Assembly: GCF_001945395.1 (NCBI RefSeq)
Contig: NZ_MSXV01000050.1
Location: 1-64,000 of the forward strand
Length of the DNA: 64,000 nt
From: Pseudomonas sp. PA15(2017)
GTDB taxonomy: Bacteria > Pseudomonadota > Gammaproteobacteria > Pseudomonadales > Pseudomonadaceae
Direction: 5' to 3'
A program made the position numbers and the translations under genes. Below are positions 26,874-35,187 of this stretch, one piece after another. A model generated the notes under the pieces. It did no database searches. It worked only from the letters and a program-made list of their open reading frames with translations, and had not been told where the DNA came from. The stretch's first letter is position 1. Every line of letters begins with the position of its first letter.

Positions 26874-28352
26874 ATGCGATTTTCCGTTGTACCCGCCGTT
26901 CGGAGGCTGCGCATCCTCCGCCCTCTGGCCCTCGCCTGCCTCGTTCTGCCCGCCGCCTTACCTGTTTATGCAGCCACCAGCGCGACGCTTCCGGAAAGCG
27001 TCGCCAAGAGCCTGAAGACCAACAAGATGGGTCAACAGTCGCTGTCCGTGGTGACCCTGCCGCTCAACGGGCCGGGCAACGGCACCATCTTCAATGCCGA
27101 CGTGTCGGTGAACCCGGCCTCGACCATGAAGCTGATCACCACCTTCGCCGCCCTCGAGCTGCTCGGCCCGACCTTCCAGTGGAAGACCGAGTTCTACACC
27201 GACGGCCAGCTCAAGGACGGCGTGCTCAACGGCAACCTGTACCTCAAGGGGGGCGGCGATCCCAAGCTGAACATGGAAAAGCTCTGGCTGATGCTGCGCG
27301 ACCTGCGCGCCAACGGCGTACGCCAGGTGACCGGCGATCTGGTGCTCGACCGTACCCACTTCGTGCAACCGGATCTGCCCGCTTTCAATGATGATGGCGG
27401 CGATGCCAACAAGCCCTACCTGGTCACCCCCGATTCGTTGCTGGTCAACCTCAAGGCGCTGCGTTTCATCGCCCGTGCCGAGAACGGCAAGGTCACCGTG
27501 GCTGCCGAGCCGCCTCTGGTCGGGCTGAAGCTGGACAATCAGGTCAAGGTGCTCAAGGCCGGTAAATGCCCGGCCTGGCCAGATGTGCGCTACAACCCGG
27601 TCAAGGAGTTCGATGGTACCCGCGTGATCGTCACCGGCCAGCTGACCGATGGCTGCAGCGCCCAGACCTACTTGTCACTGCTCGATCACCCGTCCTACGC
27701 CGCCGGCGCGGTGCGGGCGATTTTCGGTGAGCTGGGCGGCAGCATCATGGGCAAGGATCGCCAGGCCGAAGTGCCTAAGAGCGCCACCCTGCTGGCCCGC
27801 GCTTTCTCGCCTGACCTGGTGGAGATCATTCGCGACATCAACAAGTACAGCAACAACACCATGGCCCGTCAGCTGTTCCTCAGCATCGGCGCGCAGAACC
27901 GCAACGAGGCCGACATCGATGACGCTCACGCCGCGCAACGGGTGATTCGTGCCTGGCTGGCGCGCAAGGGCATCACCGCGTCGCAGCTGGTCATGGAGAA
28001 CGGTTCCGGGCTGTCCCGCGCCGAGCGCATCAGCGCCCGGGAAATGGGTCGGATTCTGGAGGCGGCCTGGAAGAGCCCTTACGCGGCTGAGTTCATCAGC
28101 TCGATGCCGATCGTTGCGCTGGACGGCACCATGCGCAAACGCCTGCGCAACACGCCGATGGCCGGCCAGGCGCACATCAAGACCGGCACTCTGAACAACG
28201 TGCGCGCCATCGCCGGCTTCAGCCGCGACAACAACGGCAACAGCTGGGCCGTGGTGGCCATTCTCAACGATCCGAAACCTTGGGGCGCCTCGGTGATTCT
28301 CGACCAGGTGCTGCTCGACCTCTACAAGCAGCCGAAAAGCGCTGCCCGCTAA
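26874..28352 (+). CDS. dacB: D-alanyl-D-alanine carboxypeptidase/endopeptidase (PBP4 type)
   Basis: A class C low-molecular-weight penicillin-binding protein of 492 residues that trims and cleaves peptidoglycan cross-links in the periplasm. It starts with a basic signal peptide (MRFSVVPAVRR, then a hydrophobic core to about residue 33). Active-site motifs are S83-T-M-K86 (PASTMKLI), SNN in KYSNNTMARQ and KTG in HIKTGTLNN. The ATG at 26874 is preceded by GGGAG and starts the signal peptide. The in-frame start 51 bases upstream does not. Confidence 0.94.
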   Translation: MRFSVVPAVRRLRILRPLALACLVLPAALPVYAATSATLPESVAKSLKTNKMGQQSLSVVTLPLNGPGNGTIFNADVSVNPASTMKLITTFAALELLGPTFQWKTEFYTDGQLKDGVLNGNLYLKGGGDPKLNMEKLWLMLRDLRANGVRQVTGDLVLDRTHFVQPDLPAFNDDGGDANKPYLVTPDSLLVNLKALRFIARAENGKVTVAAEPPLVGLKLDNQVKVLKAGKCPAWPDVRYNPVKEFDGTRVIVTGQLTDGCSAQTYLSLLDHPSYAAGAVRAIFGELGGSIMGKDRQAEVPKSATLLARAFSPDLVEIIRDINKYSNNTMARQLFLSIGAQNRNEADIDDAHAAQRVIRAWLARKGITASQLVMENGSGLSRAERISAREMGRILEAAWKSPYAAEFISSMPIVALDGTMRKRLRNTPMAGQAHIKTGTLNNVRAIAGFSRDNNGNSWAVVAILNDPKPWGASVILDQVLLDLYKQPKSAAR

Positions 28353-28408
28353 CCGCCTGAGGCAGCCCGGGCCGAGCTAGGCGACGCCCGGGGAAGCCAT
28401 CCAGGGTA

Positions 28409-28430
28409 TCGCCTGGCTCGAACCAGGCGA
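28409..28430. terminator. Hairpin between convergent dacB and rlmKL
   Basis: Arms TCGCCTGG and CCAGGCGA (8 bases each, perfect) around a six-base loop lie in the 89-base gap between two genes that face each other. There is no T-run. Likely a shared transcript end. Confidence 0.4.
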
Positions 28431-28441
28431 CCGTAGCCGCG

Positions 28442-30688
28442 TCACTTCGCCATGATCTTCCAGGCACGATGGATCTTGGCATTGCGAGCGAAGTCCGGGT
28501 CGATGGTCTCGGTGCTGATTTCCTCGATCCGATAACGCGCTGGCAACTGCTCGTCGAGCAGGAACTTGCGGAAGTTGTTGGAGAAATACAGCACGCCACC
28601 CGGCGCCAGGCGCGCCATGGCCATGTCCAGCAACTGGACGTGGTCGCGCTGCACGTCGAACACCCCCTCCATGCGCTTGGAGTTGGAGAAGGTCGGTGGA
28701 TCGATGAAGATCAGGTCGTATTCGCCACGATCATCGCCCAACCAGCTCATCACATCGCCCTGCTCCAGACGGTTCTTGTCCGAGAAGCCGTTGAGCGACA
28801 GGTTGCGCCTCGCCCAGTCCAGATAAGTCTTCGACAGGTCGACGCTGGTGGTGCTGCGCGCGGCCCCCTTGGCCGCGTGCACACTGGCCGTGGCGGTGTA
28901 GCAGAACAGATTGAGGAAGCGCTTGCCTGCCGCCTCTTTCTGGATGCGCAGGCGCAGCGGGCGGTGGTCGAGGAACAGGCCGGTATCCAGATAGTCGGTG
29001 AGGTTGACCAGCAGCTTGATGCCGCCCTCCTTCACCTCCATGAACTGGCCTTGGGCCGCCTGGCGCTCGTACTGCTTGGTACCGCTCTGGCGCTCACGAC
29101 GCTTGATCACCACCTTGCTCTTGTCGATGCCGAGGGCCTGGGGAATCGCCGCCAGGGCATCGAACAGGCGCGCCTGGGCTTTCTCCGGGTCGATCGAGCG
29201 CGGCGCAGCATATTCCTGCACATGCACCCAATCGTGGTACAGGTCGACGGCCAGGGCGTACTCGGGCATGTCGGCATCGTACAGGCGGTAGCAGTCGACG
29301 CCCTCGCGACGCGCCCATTTGCCGAGTTGCTTGAGGTTCTTCTGCAGGCGATTGGCGAACATCTGCCCGCCCTCGCTCAGGCGTGCCTGCTCGACCGGCG
29401 CCGGCGCGGGCTTGATCGGGTTGCCGTTGCGGTTGAGCTTCGGCGCCTCGGCCTGCAAGGCACTCTGCTCGCGCTCACGTTCACGCTGCTCGGGCGTGCG
29501 GCGCTCGCCGGTGACGAACTGCTCGGGCTGCACCTTGATCAGCAACAGCTTGCACGGCAGGGCGCCGTTCCAGAACGAGTACTGCTTGTGGCTGCGGATA
29601 CCCATGCGCTTGCCCAGGTCGGGCGCGCCAGTGAACACCGCCGCCTCCCAACCCATGCACGCCTGGCGCAGGCGCTCACCGAGGTTCTGGTAGAGATACA
29701 GCAGGCTGGCTTCGTCGCCCAGGCGCTCGCCATAGGGCGGATTGCTGATCACCAGGCCTTTCTGATTCTGATCCGGGCGCGGCTCGAAGGTCGCCACTTC
29801 GCCCTGATAGACCTTGATCCAGTCGCTGAGCCCGGCACGATCGATGTTGTTGCGCGCTGGCTGGATCAGCCGCGGGTCAGCCTCGTAACCGCGAATCCAC
29901 AGCGGCGGCTTGGCCAGTCCCGCTGCGGCGCGTGCCTCGGCCTCGGCACGCAGGCAATTCCAGGTGGCCGGCACATGGCCGAGCCAGTTGCTGAAGCCCC
30001 ACTGCTCGCGCGTCAGGTTCGGGGCGATATCGGCGGCGATCATCGCCGCTTCGACCAGAAAGGTGCCCACGCCGCACATCGGGTCTGCCAGGGCACCACC
30101 CTCGGCGGCGATGCGCGGCCAGCCGGCGCGGATCAGCACGGCCGCGGCCAGGTTCTCCTTCAGCGGCGCGGCGCCCTGCTGCAGGCGGTAGCCGCGCTGG
30201 TGCAGGCTGTGGCCGGACAGATCCAGCGACAGGATCGCTTCACCGCGGTCCAGGCGCAGGTGCACACGCAGGTCCGGGTTGAGCCTGTCCACCGAGGGGC
30301 GAGTGCCGTCGGCCTGGCGCAGCTTGTCGACGATGGCATCCTTGACCTTCAGGGCGCCGAAATGGGTGTTGTCGATGCCGGAACCGTGGCCACTGAACTC
30401 CACCGCCAGGCTGCCGCTCCGCTCCAGGTGCTCGAACCAGTCGACGTCGAGCACGCCCTGGTAGAGCGACTCGGCATCGCGCACCGCAAAGCGTGCCAGC
30501 ACCAGCAACACCCGGTTGGCGAGGCGCGACCACAGGCACAGCCGGTAGGCGGTTTCCATGCTGGCAATGCCACGAATGGCCGAGGTGTGCTCACGGGCCT
30601 CGTCTAGGCCCAGTGCCTTGGCTTCCTCGAGCAGCAGGCCTTCGAGCCCCTTCGGGCAAGTGAGGAAGAGTTCATTTTGGTCCGACAT
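28442..30688 (-). CDS. rlmL: Bifunctional 23S rRNA m2G2445/m7G2069 methyltransferase
   Basis: RlmKL fusion of 748 residues. An N-terminal THUMP RNA-binding domain (about residues 45-155) is followed by the RlmL methyltransferase with NPPYGERLGDE near residue 310. The RlmK methyltransferase forms the C-terminal part, with FLNLFCYTATASVHAA and DPPTFSNSKRM. Both use S-adenosylmethionine on 23S rRNA during 50S assembly. I chose the ATG at 30688 (MSDQNELFLTCPKGLE). The preceding codon is also ATG. The open frame further upstream does not resemble the family. Confidence 0.95.
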   Translation of the reverse strand: MSDQNELFLTCPKGLEGLLLEEAKALGLDEAREHTSAIRGIASMETAYRLCLWSRLANRVLLVLARFAVRDAESLYQGVLDVDWFEHLERSGSLAVEFSGHGSGIDNTHFGALKVKDAIVDKLRQADGTRPSVDRLNPDLRVHLRLDRGEAILSLDLSGHSLHQRGYRLQQGAAPLKENLAAAVLIRAGWPRIAAEGGALADPMCGVGTFLVEAAMIAADIAPNLTREQWGFSNWLGHVPATWNCLRAEAEARAAAGLAKPPLWIRGYEADPRLIQPARNNIDRAGLSDWIKVYQGEVATFEPRPDQNQKGLVISNPPYGERLGDEASLLYLYQNLGERLRQACMGWEAAVFTGAPDLGKRMGIRSHKQYSFWNGALPCKLLLIKVQPEQFVTGERRTPEQREREREQSALQAEAPKLNRNGNPIKPAPAPVEQARLSEGGQMFANRLQKNLKQLGKWARREGVDCYRLYDADMPEYALAVDLYHDWVHVQEYAAPRSIDPEKAQARLFDALAAIPQALGIDKSKVVIKRRERQSGTKQYERQAAQGQFMEVKEGGIKLLVNLTDYLDTGLFLDHRPLRLRIQKEAAGKRFLNLFCYTATASVHAAKGAARSTTSVDLSKTYLDWARRNLSLNGFSDKNRLEQGDVMSWLGDDRGEYDLIFIDPPTFSNSKRMEGVFDVQRDHVQLLDMAMARLAPGGVLYFSNNFRKFLLDEQLPARYRIEEISTETIDPDFARNAKIHRAWKIMAK

Positions 30689-31113
30689 CATAGATCCAGT
30701 GCCCGAAGGCGGTAATGGGTTGGCCCCAAGGTGGGCGCAACCAAAAATAAGTGACAAGAAGTCGCAATGCGACCCTTCGTCCGAATAAATAGCAGCTGCA
30801 ATCGATAGCCATTCACGATGGCAAATCACCAGCAGACTCGATGAGAGCCACCAGCCGCGCGGGTTTCAGCGTCCGGCGCGGTTACAGCTCATGCAGCTTA
30901 TGGCTTGACCCTCAAAAGCGTTACGTCCTTATGACAAATCGATCATTCACACCGCTTCGTGCATTCGATAGAAATCTACCCAGGCCGTCGTCGCAACGAC
31001 GATGGCACATGGAGGCTCGCGACGCCGGCAGCGGACTCCAACGGCAGACCTTCTGCCTGACCTCCTGGAGGTCAACGGGACATAAAACAGTCAACAAGTG
31101 AGGGCAACACCCT
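30689..31113. other. Intergenic interval between rlmKL and rmf
   Basis: A 425-base divergent interval. Near rmf there is a hairpin TGACCTCC/GGAGGTCA with a one-base loop (31058-31074), about 40 bases before the start codon, which may sit in the leader. An 86-codon open frame (30841-31101) has no family features and is not called. TTGACC at 30905-30910 is a possible -35 element for rmf, with only a weak -10. Confidence 0.4.
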
Positions 31114-31329
31114 ATGAGAAGACTTAAGCGTGATCCGTTAGAAAAAGCATTTTTACGCGGCTATCAGTACGGTATCAGTGGTAAATCCCGCGAGCTGTGT
31201 CCTTTCACTCTTCCGTCCGTGCGTCAAGCCTGGCTCAATGGCTGGCGTGAAGGCCGCGGTGACAACTGGGACGGTTTGACCGGCACTGCCGGCATTCATC
31301 GACTCAACGAACTTCGCGCAGTCGGCTAA
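31114..31329 (+). CDS. rmf: Ribosome modulation factor
   Basis: A 71-residue basic protein that pairs 70S ribosomes into inactive 100S dimers in stationary phase. The sequence is typical: KRDPLEKAFLRGYQYGISGK at the start, then LPSVRQAWLNGWREGRGDNW. Slightly longer than the E. coli protein, as in other pseudomonads. Followed by a strong terminator 61 bases after the stop. It stands alone between rlmKL and pyrD, a placement also known from other gammaproteobacteria. Confidence 0.96.
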   Translation: MRRLKRDPLEKAFLRGYQYGISGKSRELCPFTLPSVRQAWLNGWREGRGDNWDGLTGTAGIHRLNELRAVG

Positions 31330-31389
31330 CGCCAAGGACCTACCGACTTCACCAAGCACGCTCCATCCGAGCGGCGGGCGCAAGCCCAG

Positions 31390-31413
31390 GGGCTCCCTAA
31401 GGGAGCCCTTTTT
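31390..31413 (+). terminator. Rho-independent terminator after rmf
   Basis: Stem GGGCTCCC/GGGAGCCC with the loop TAA, followed by five T on the plus strand. It lies in the gap between the convergent rmf and pyrD genes. Confidence 0.9.
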
Positions 31414-31425
31414 ATTGCCCGGGAT

Positions 31426-32448
31426 TCAACGCCGCGCTGCCGCGATAGCGTCCACCGCCTCGCGAATCAACGCTGGTCCCTTATAGATGAAGCCCGAATA
31501 GATCTGCACCAGGCTCGCGCCTGCGGCGATCTTCTCTGCCGCGTGTCGCCCCTCGGTGATACCACCGGCGGCGATGATCGGCAGCCGCCCGCCCAACTCG
31601 CCTGCCAGCACGCTGACCGTATGGGTGCTCTTGTCGCGCACCGGCGCCCCGGAGAGCCCACCGGCCTCGGCGGCGAATTGCAGATGCTCGACGCCCTCGC
31701 GACTCAGCGTGGTGTTGGTGGCGATCACCGCATCCATACCGCTTTCCAGCAGCGCCGCAGCGACCTGCACGGTTTCCTCGTCGCTCATGTCCGGAGCGAT
31801 CTTGATCGCCAGCGGCACACGCCGACCGTGACTCAGGGCCAGCTCGTTCTGCCGGTTGTGCAGGGCATCGAGCAACTGCTTGAGCGAATCGCCGAACTGC
31901 AGGCTGCGCAGCCCCGGGGTGTTCGGCGAGCTGACGTTGACGGTGATGTAGCTGGCGTAGGCGTAGACCTTGTCCAGGCAGATCAGGTAGTCGTCTACCG
32001 CGCGCTCGACCGGGGTATCGACGTTCTTGCCGATATTGATGCCCAGCACGCCGCGATACGTGGCCGCCTGCACGCGGGCCAGCAGGTGGTCGACTCCGTG
32101 GTTGTTAAAGCCCATGCGATTGATGATCGCCTCGGCTTCGGGCAAGCGGAACAAACGCGGCTTGGGGTTGCCCGGCTGTGGCCGAGGAGTGACGGTGCCG
32201 ATCTCGACGAAGCCGAAACCCAGCTGCGCGAAGCCGTCGATGGCATCACCGTTCTTGTCCAGGCCCGCTGCCAGACCCACCGGATTGGCGAACTGAAGGC
32301 CCATGACCGTGACCGGCAGGCTGCTCGGAGCCTTGGTCAGGCGGCCAGCCAGCCCCAGGCGGCCAGCGGCGCCGATCAGGTCGATGGACAGTTCGTGGGA
32401 AGTTTCCGGGGACAGTTTGAACAGCAGCTCGCGGGCCAGGTTGTACAT
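31426..32448 (-). CDS. pyrD: Dihydroorotate dehydrogenase (quinone), class 2
   Basis: Oxidises dihydroorotate to orotate in pyrimidine synthesis, passing electrons through FMN to ubiquinone at the inner membrane. The 340-residue protein has an N-terminal amphipathic membrane-association helix ([19 protein letters not shown]). Catalytic Ser and substrate loop are in [19 protein letters not shown]-binding glycines follow in [15 protein letters not shown] near the C-terminus. Length and motifs are normal for class 2. Confidence 0.95.
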   Translation of the reverse strand: MYNLARELLFKLSPETSHELSIDLIGAAGRLGLAGRLTKAPSSLPVTVMGLQFANPVGLAAGLDKNGDAIDGFAQLGFGFVEIGTVTPRPQPGNPKPRLFRLPEAEAIINRMGFNNHGVDHLLARVQAATYRGVLGINIGKNVDTPVERAVDDYLICLDKVYAYASYITVNVSSPNTPGLRSLQFGDSLKQLLDALHNRQNELALSHGRRVPLAIKIAPDMSDEETVQVAAALLESGMDAVIATNTTLSREGVEHLQFAAEAGGLSGAPVRDKSTHTVSVLAGELGGRLPIIAAGGITEGRHAAEKIAAGASLVQIYSGFIYKGPALIREAVDAIAAARR

Positions 32449-32521
32449 GGGCAGGCTTAGCTCGACAGTGGCGAATCGAAAGGCGCGAATTATAGCCGGC
32501 CAAGCGTCCGCGTAGCGAGGA

Positions 32522-32743
32522 TTAGGGCAAGCGCCGCAGGCTCAGCAGCTCACCGGCATCGTTGAATTGCAGCTCGAAGGAACCATGAATACCGGCATGG
32601 GTCAGAAACGGCCGGAAATGGTGGGCCGGAATGCTGACCCGGCGCCCGTCACGGCTGATCGCCTGGATGCGGTTGGCCCGCCCCTGATAGATCGCCTGAA
32701 TGCGGTCTGCGGGTAATGCGATATCCAGCACCAGGCTAGCCAT
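32522..32743 (-). CDS. DUF2835 family protein
   Basis: A 73-residue protein matching the small DUF2835 family as I recall it: [20 protein letters not shown], then [19 protein letters not shown]. Probably a compact beta fold. The function is unknown. The ATG at 32743 is preceded by AAGGAGCC at good spacing. A longer frame upstream (to 32947) lacks the family sequence and is rejected. It lies just upstream of pyrD on the same strand. Confidence 0.82.
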   Translation of the reverse strand: MASLVLDIALPADRIQAIYQGRANRIQAISRDGRRVSIPAHHFRPFLTHAGIHGSFELQFNDAGELLSLRRLP

Positions 32744-32910
32744 GGAGGCTCCTTGCAAATCAATCGACGGATTCTGCCACACTCCCAGGCGCTGCACGCG
32801 GCCTGCCCATGTATTGCGGCCCCCGGGGTCGACATTCTGCGCCAGAGGTCGTGCAAGTCGCCGTCGGCTCTGCCACACTGCGCCGGGCAAACCGACGTAC
32901 GCGAGCTGCC

Positions 32911-33774
32911 ATGAGCCTGCCTGAACAGCCCAGCCCCCTTGCCTCACGCCTGGCCGCCCTGGCTCAGCGCGTGGGCCTGCTTGGCCGCGGCTGCAAGCCC
33001 ATCTTCGAACGCGCCAGCCAGTTGCAGCTGCCGTTCTCCGCCATCCCCACCTTCGGGGACAACATCTGCTGGCTCGGCGGCCCGCCCCTGCAGCGCCTCA
33101 AGGACCTGCCCCGTAGCGCGCTGTCCGGCCCGGTACAGGAAGACAAGGCCGAAGCCCACGCCGCACTGATTCAGCTCATCGGAGTCGAACACCGCAATCT
33201 GGAGCAGTTCGATCTGCGCCTGGTCGACAGCCTGGTGCACTGCGACGGCAGCTACGGCAGCCTCGAGGACTATGCGGCCAGCGAAGCCTGTCGGCAGATT
33301 CGTATCATCAGCTACCGCGACTTCCTCAAGCACCTCGGCAAAGCACTGCCCGAATACCCGCACCAGAGCCTCGAGCTGTTCCACGCCCAGTGGCGCGGCG
33401 AGCGACTGTTCTGGGCCGGTGACGGCAACCCTGAAGCCTTCGCCAGCGCGGTGGCCTACGCGCGGCTGCGTGGCCTGGAAATTACCCTGCCGGCGAAGAT
33501 CACCTACTACCGCATCAGCCCCGACGGCCTGCGTGATCTGGAGCAGCGTTACCACGCCCTGGCGATGCCCTGCGCCGCCTGGAGCGATGCCAGTTTCATG
33601 CAACTGTTGATGGAGCATGAGGTGCCCTACGCTCGCCTGAGCCTGATGCGCACGCCGGGCTCGCCCGAGTTCCTGCTGCTGCCCAAACATTCGCCGCAGG
33701 CCTGTGCGCTGGGCGAAGGCCTGCTCCAGGCCGGCGCACCGGACATGCTGCGCTACGTGCGCGAGCTGAGCTGA
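32911..33774 (+). CDS. Uncharacterised protein (possible DUF6685 family)
   Basis: A 287-residue soluble protein with no signal peptide or membrane span. Recognisable segments include FSAIPTFGDNICWLGGPPLQ, LVDSLVHCDGSYGSLEDYA and FHAQWRGERLFWAGDGN. I recall similar Pseudomonas proteins as DUF6685, but the function is unknown. The ATG at 32911 gives MSLPEQPSPL. The frame is open another 34 codons upstream through sequence overlapping the divergent DUF2835 promoter. Not obviously in an operon. Confidence 0.72.
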   Translation: MSLPEQPSPLASRLAALAQRVGLLGRGCKPIFERASQLQLPFSAIPTFGDNICWLGGPPLQRLKDLPRSALSGPVQEDKAEAHAALIQLIGVEHRNLEQFDLRLVDSLVHCDGSYGSLEDYAASEACRQIRIISYRDFLKHLGKALPEYPHQSLELFHAQWRGERLFWAGDGNPEAFASAVAYARLRGLEITLPAKITYYRISPDGLRDLEQRYHALAMPCAAWSDASFMQLLMEHEVPYARLSLMRTPGSPEFLLLPKHSPQACALGEGLLQAGAPDMLRYVRELS

Positions 33775-33859
33775 CCGACAGGTTTTGTAACCACTTTTCC
33801 CGGATGCACGGGGCGACCAGGGGTCAGTCTTTGTTCCCCTCTTTGTCTGGAGCATCGCC

Positions 33860-34858
33860 GTGCGCATTGCCCTCGCTTCTTTGCTGATCGCAGGCAGCCT
33901 GCCTGTCCTCGCCGCCGAAACACCGCGCTATGGCGCCGAGCTGCAGGGGTTCGATTACCCCCATGAAGTCAAACGCTTCAAGTTCGAGTCGCAAGGCGTC
34001 TCGTTGCAGATGGCTTATATGGACGTGCAGCCTGAGAACGCCAACGGTCGCACGGTGCTGCTGATGCACGGCAAGAACTTCTGCGCCGCAACCTGGGAAG
34101 GCAGCATCGAGGCGCTGAGCGACGCCGGCTACCGCGTCGTAGCAGCGGATCAGGTCGGTTTCTGTAAATCCAGCAAGCCGGCGCATTACCAGTACAGCTT
34201 CCAGCAACTGGCCAGCAACACCCACGCGCTGCTCGAACAGATCGGTGTCGACAAGGTGACCGTCATGGGTCACTCCATGGGCGGCATGCTGGCCACCCGC
34301 TACGCCCTGCTATATCCCGAGCAGGTCGAGCAACTGGTGATGGTCAACCCGATCGGCCTGGAAGATTGGAAAACCCTCGGCGTGCCTTACCTGAGCGTCG
34401 ACCAGTGGTACCAGCGCGAGCTGAAAACCACTGCCGAGGCCAGCCGCAACTACCAGAAGAACACCTACTACGCCGGCCAGTGGCGGCCGGAGTTCGATCG
34501 CTGGGTCGACATGCAGGCGGGCATGTTCAAGGGTGACGGCAAGAAGATCGTCGCCTGGAACTCGGCGCTGACCTACGACATGGTTTACACCCAGCCGGTG
34601 GTGTACGAATTTTCCCACCTGAAAATGCCCACGCTGCTGCTGATCGGTGAGCAGGACAACACCGCCATCGGCAAGGACGCGGCGCCGGAGGCGATGCGCA
34701 GTAAGCTGGGAGACTACAAGGCGCTCGGCCCAGCCACGGCAAAGCGTATTCCCGATGCGACACTGGTGACCTTCCCGGACCTTGGCCACTCGCCGCAGAT
34801 TCAGGAACCCGAGCGTTTCCATAAGGCACTGCTCGAGGGGCTCGGCCAGAAGCGCTGA
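33860..34858 (+). CDS. Secreted alpha/beta-hydrolase
   Basis: A 332-residue alpha/beta-hydrolase with an N-terminal signal peptide (residues 1-18, ending PVLAAETP), so probably periplasmic. The oxyanion region is LLMHGKNFCAATW, the nucleophile Ser is in VMGHSMGGMLATRYA (about residue 139), and the catalytic His is in FPDLGHSPQIQEP. The substrate is not predictable. Peroxidase-like or esterase relatives are both possible. The start codon is GTG, with GGAG upstream. Confidence 0.88.
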   Translation: MRIALASLLIAGSLPVLAAETPRYGAELQGFDYPHEVKRFKFESQGVSLQMAYMDVQPENANGRTVLLMHGKNFCAATWEGSIEALSDAGYRVVAADQVGFCKSSKPAHYQYSFQQLASNTHALLEQIGVDKVTVMGHSMGGMLATRYALLYPEQVEQLVMVNPIGLEDWKTLGVPYLSVDQWYQRELKTTAEASRNYQKNTYYAGQWRPEFDRWVDMQAGMFKGDGKKIVAWNSALTYDMVYTQPVVYEFSHLKMPTLLLIGEQDNTAIGKDAAPEAMRSKLGDYKALGPATAKRIPDATLVTFPDLGHSPQIQEPERFHKALLEGLGQKR

Positions 34859-35187
34859 CACCCATTTTTCACCGCTGGGGTCAGGCAGGACTATCGCCCT
34901 GGCTGACCCCACAACGCTCGCCGCGGGTCGCGGCTCCTACGCGGCCGCGGATGCTTCAGCAATTGCGTAGGAGCGTCGCCCTCGGCGCGACGCGGCTGCA
35001 GGCATTCCACAAACTCCCACCGATGCCACACACGCCCATGGACCGAGGGCAATTCGATTGTGACCGCCTTACCAACCGCGCTCGCTCGGTGATCTGCGGG
35101 CTACTCGGCCACTTGCAGCTAGCAGGCCCCGGAATGAAAAACGCCCCGAACCAGTCGGGGCGTTTTCATTTACAGCCGCTACTCAGC
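34859..35187. other. Intergenic interval between the hydrolase gene and gdhB
   Basis: A 329-base gap between convergent genes, with no gene seen. It holds a perfect 9-base inverted repeat TGGGGTCAG/CTGACCCCA (34876-34911), a REP-like element at about 34918-35000 built on GTCGCGGCTCCTACG and CGTAGGAGCGTCGC, and the gdhB terminator at its right end. Confidence 0.6.
35134..35168. terminator. Bidirectional terminator at the end of gdhB
   Basis: Stem AACGCCCCGA/TCGGGGCGTT with a five-base loop, flanked by A-run on the left and T-run on the right, so it can terminate on both strands. It is 20 bases from the gdhB stop. Confidence 0.88.

Noticed and set aside
30841..31101. 86-codon plus-strand frame upstream of rmf
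   Set aside because: Composition is not protein-like, it covers the probable rmf leader hairpin, and no ribosome binding site is seen.
34918..35000. tRNA-like or small structured RNA in the gdhB 3' gap
   Set aside because: The pairing is explained by a REP-type inverted repeat. No cloverleaf or conserved T-loop could be drawn.
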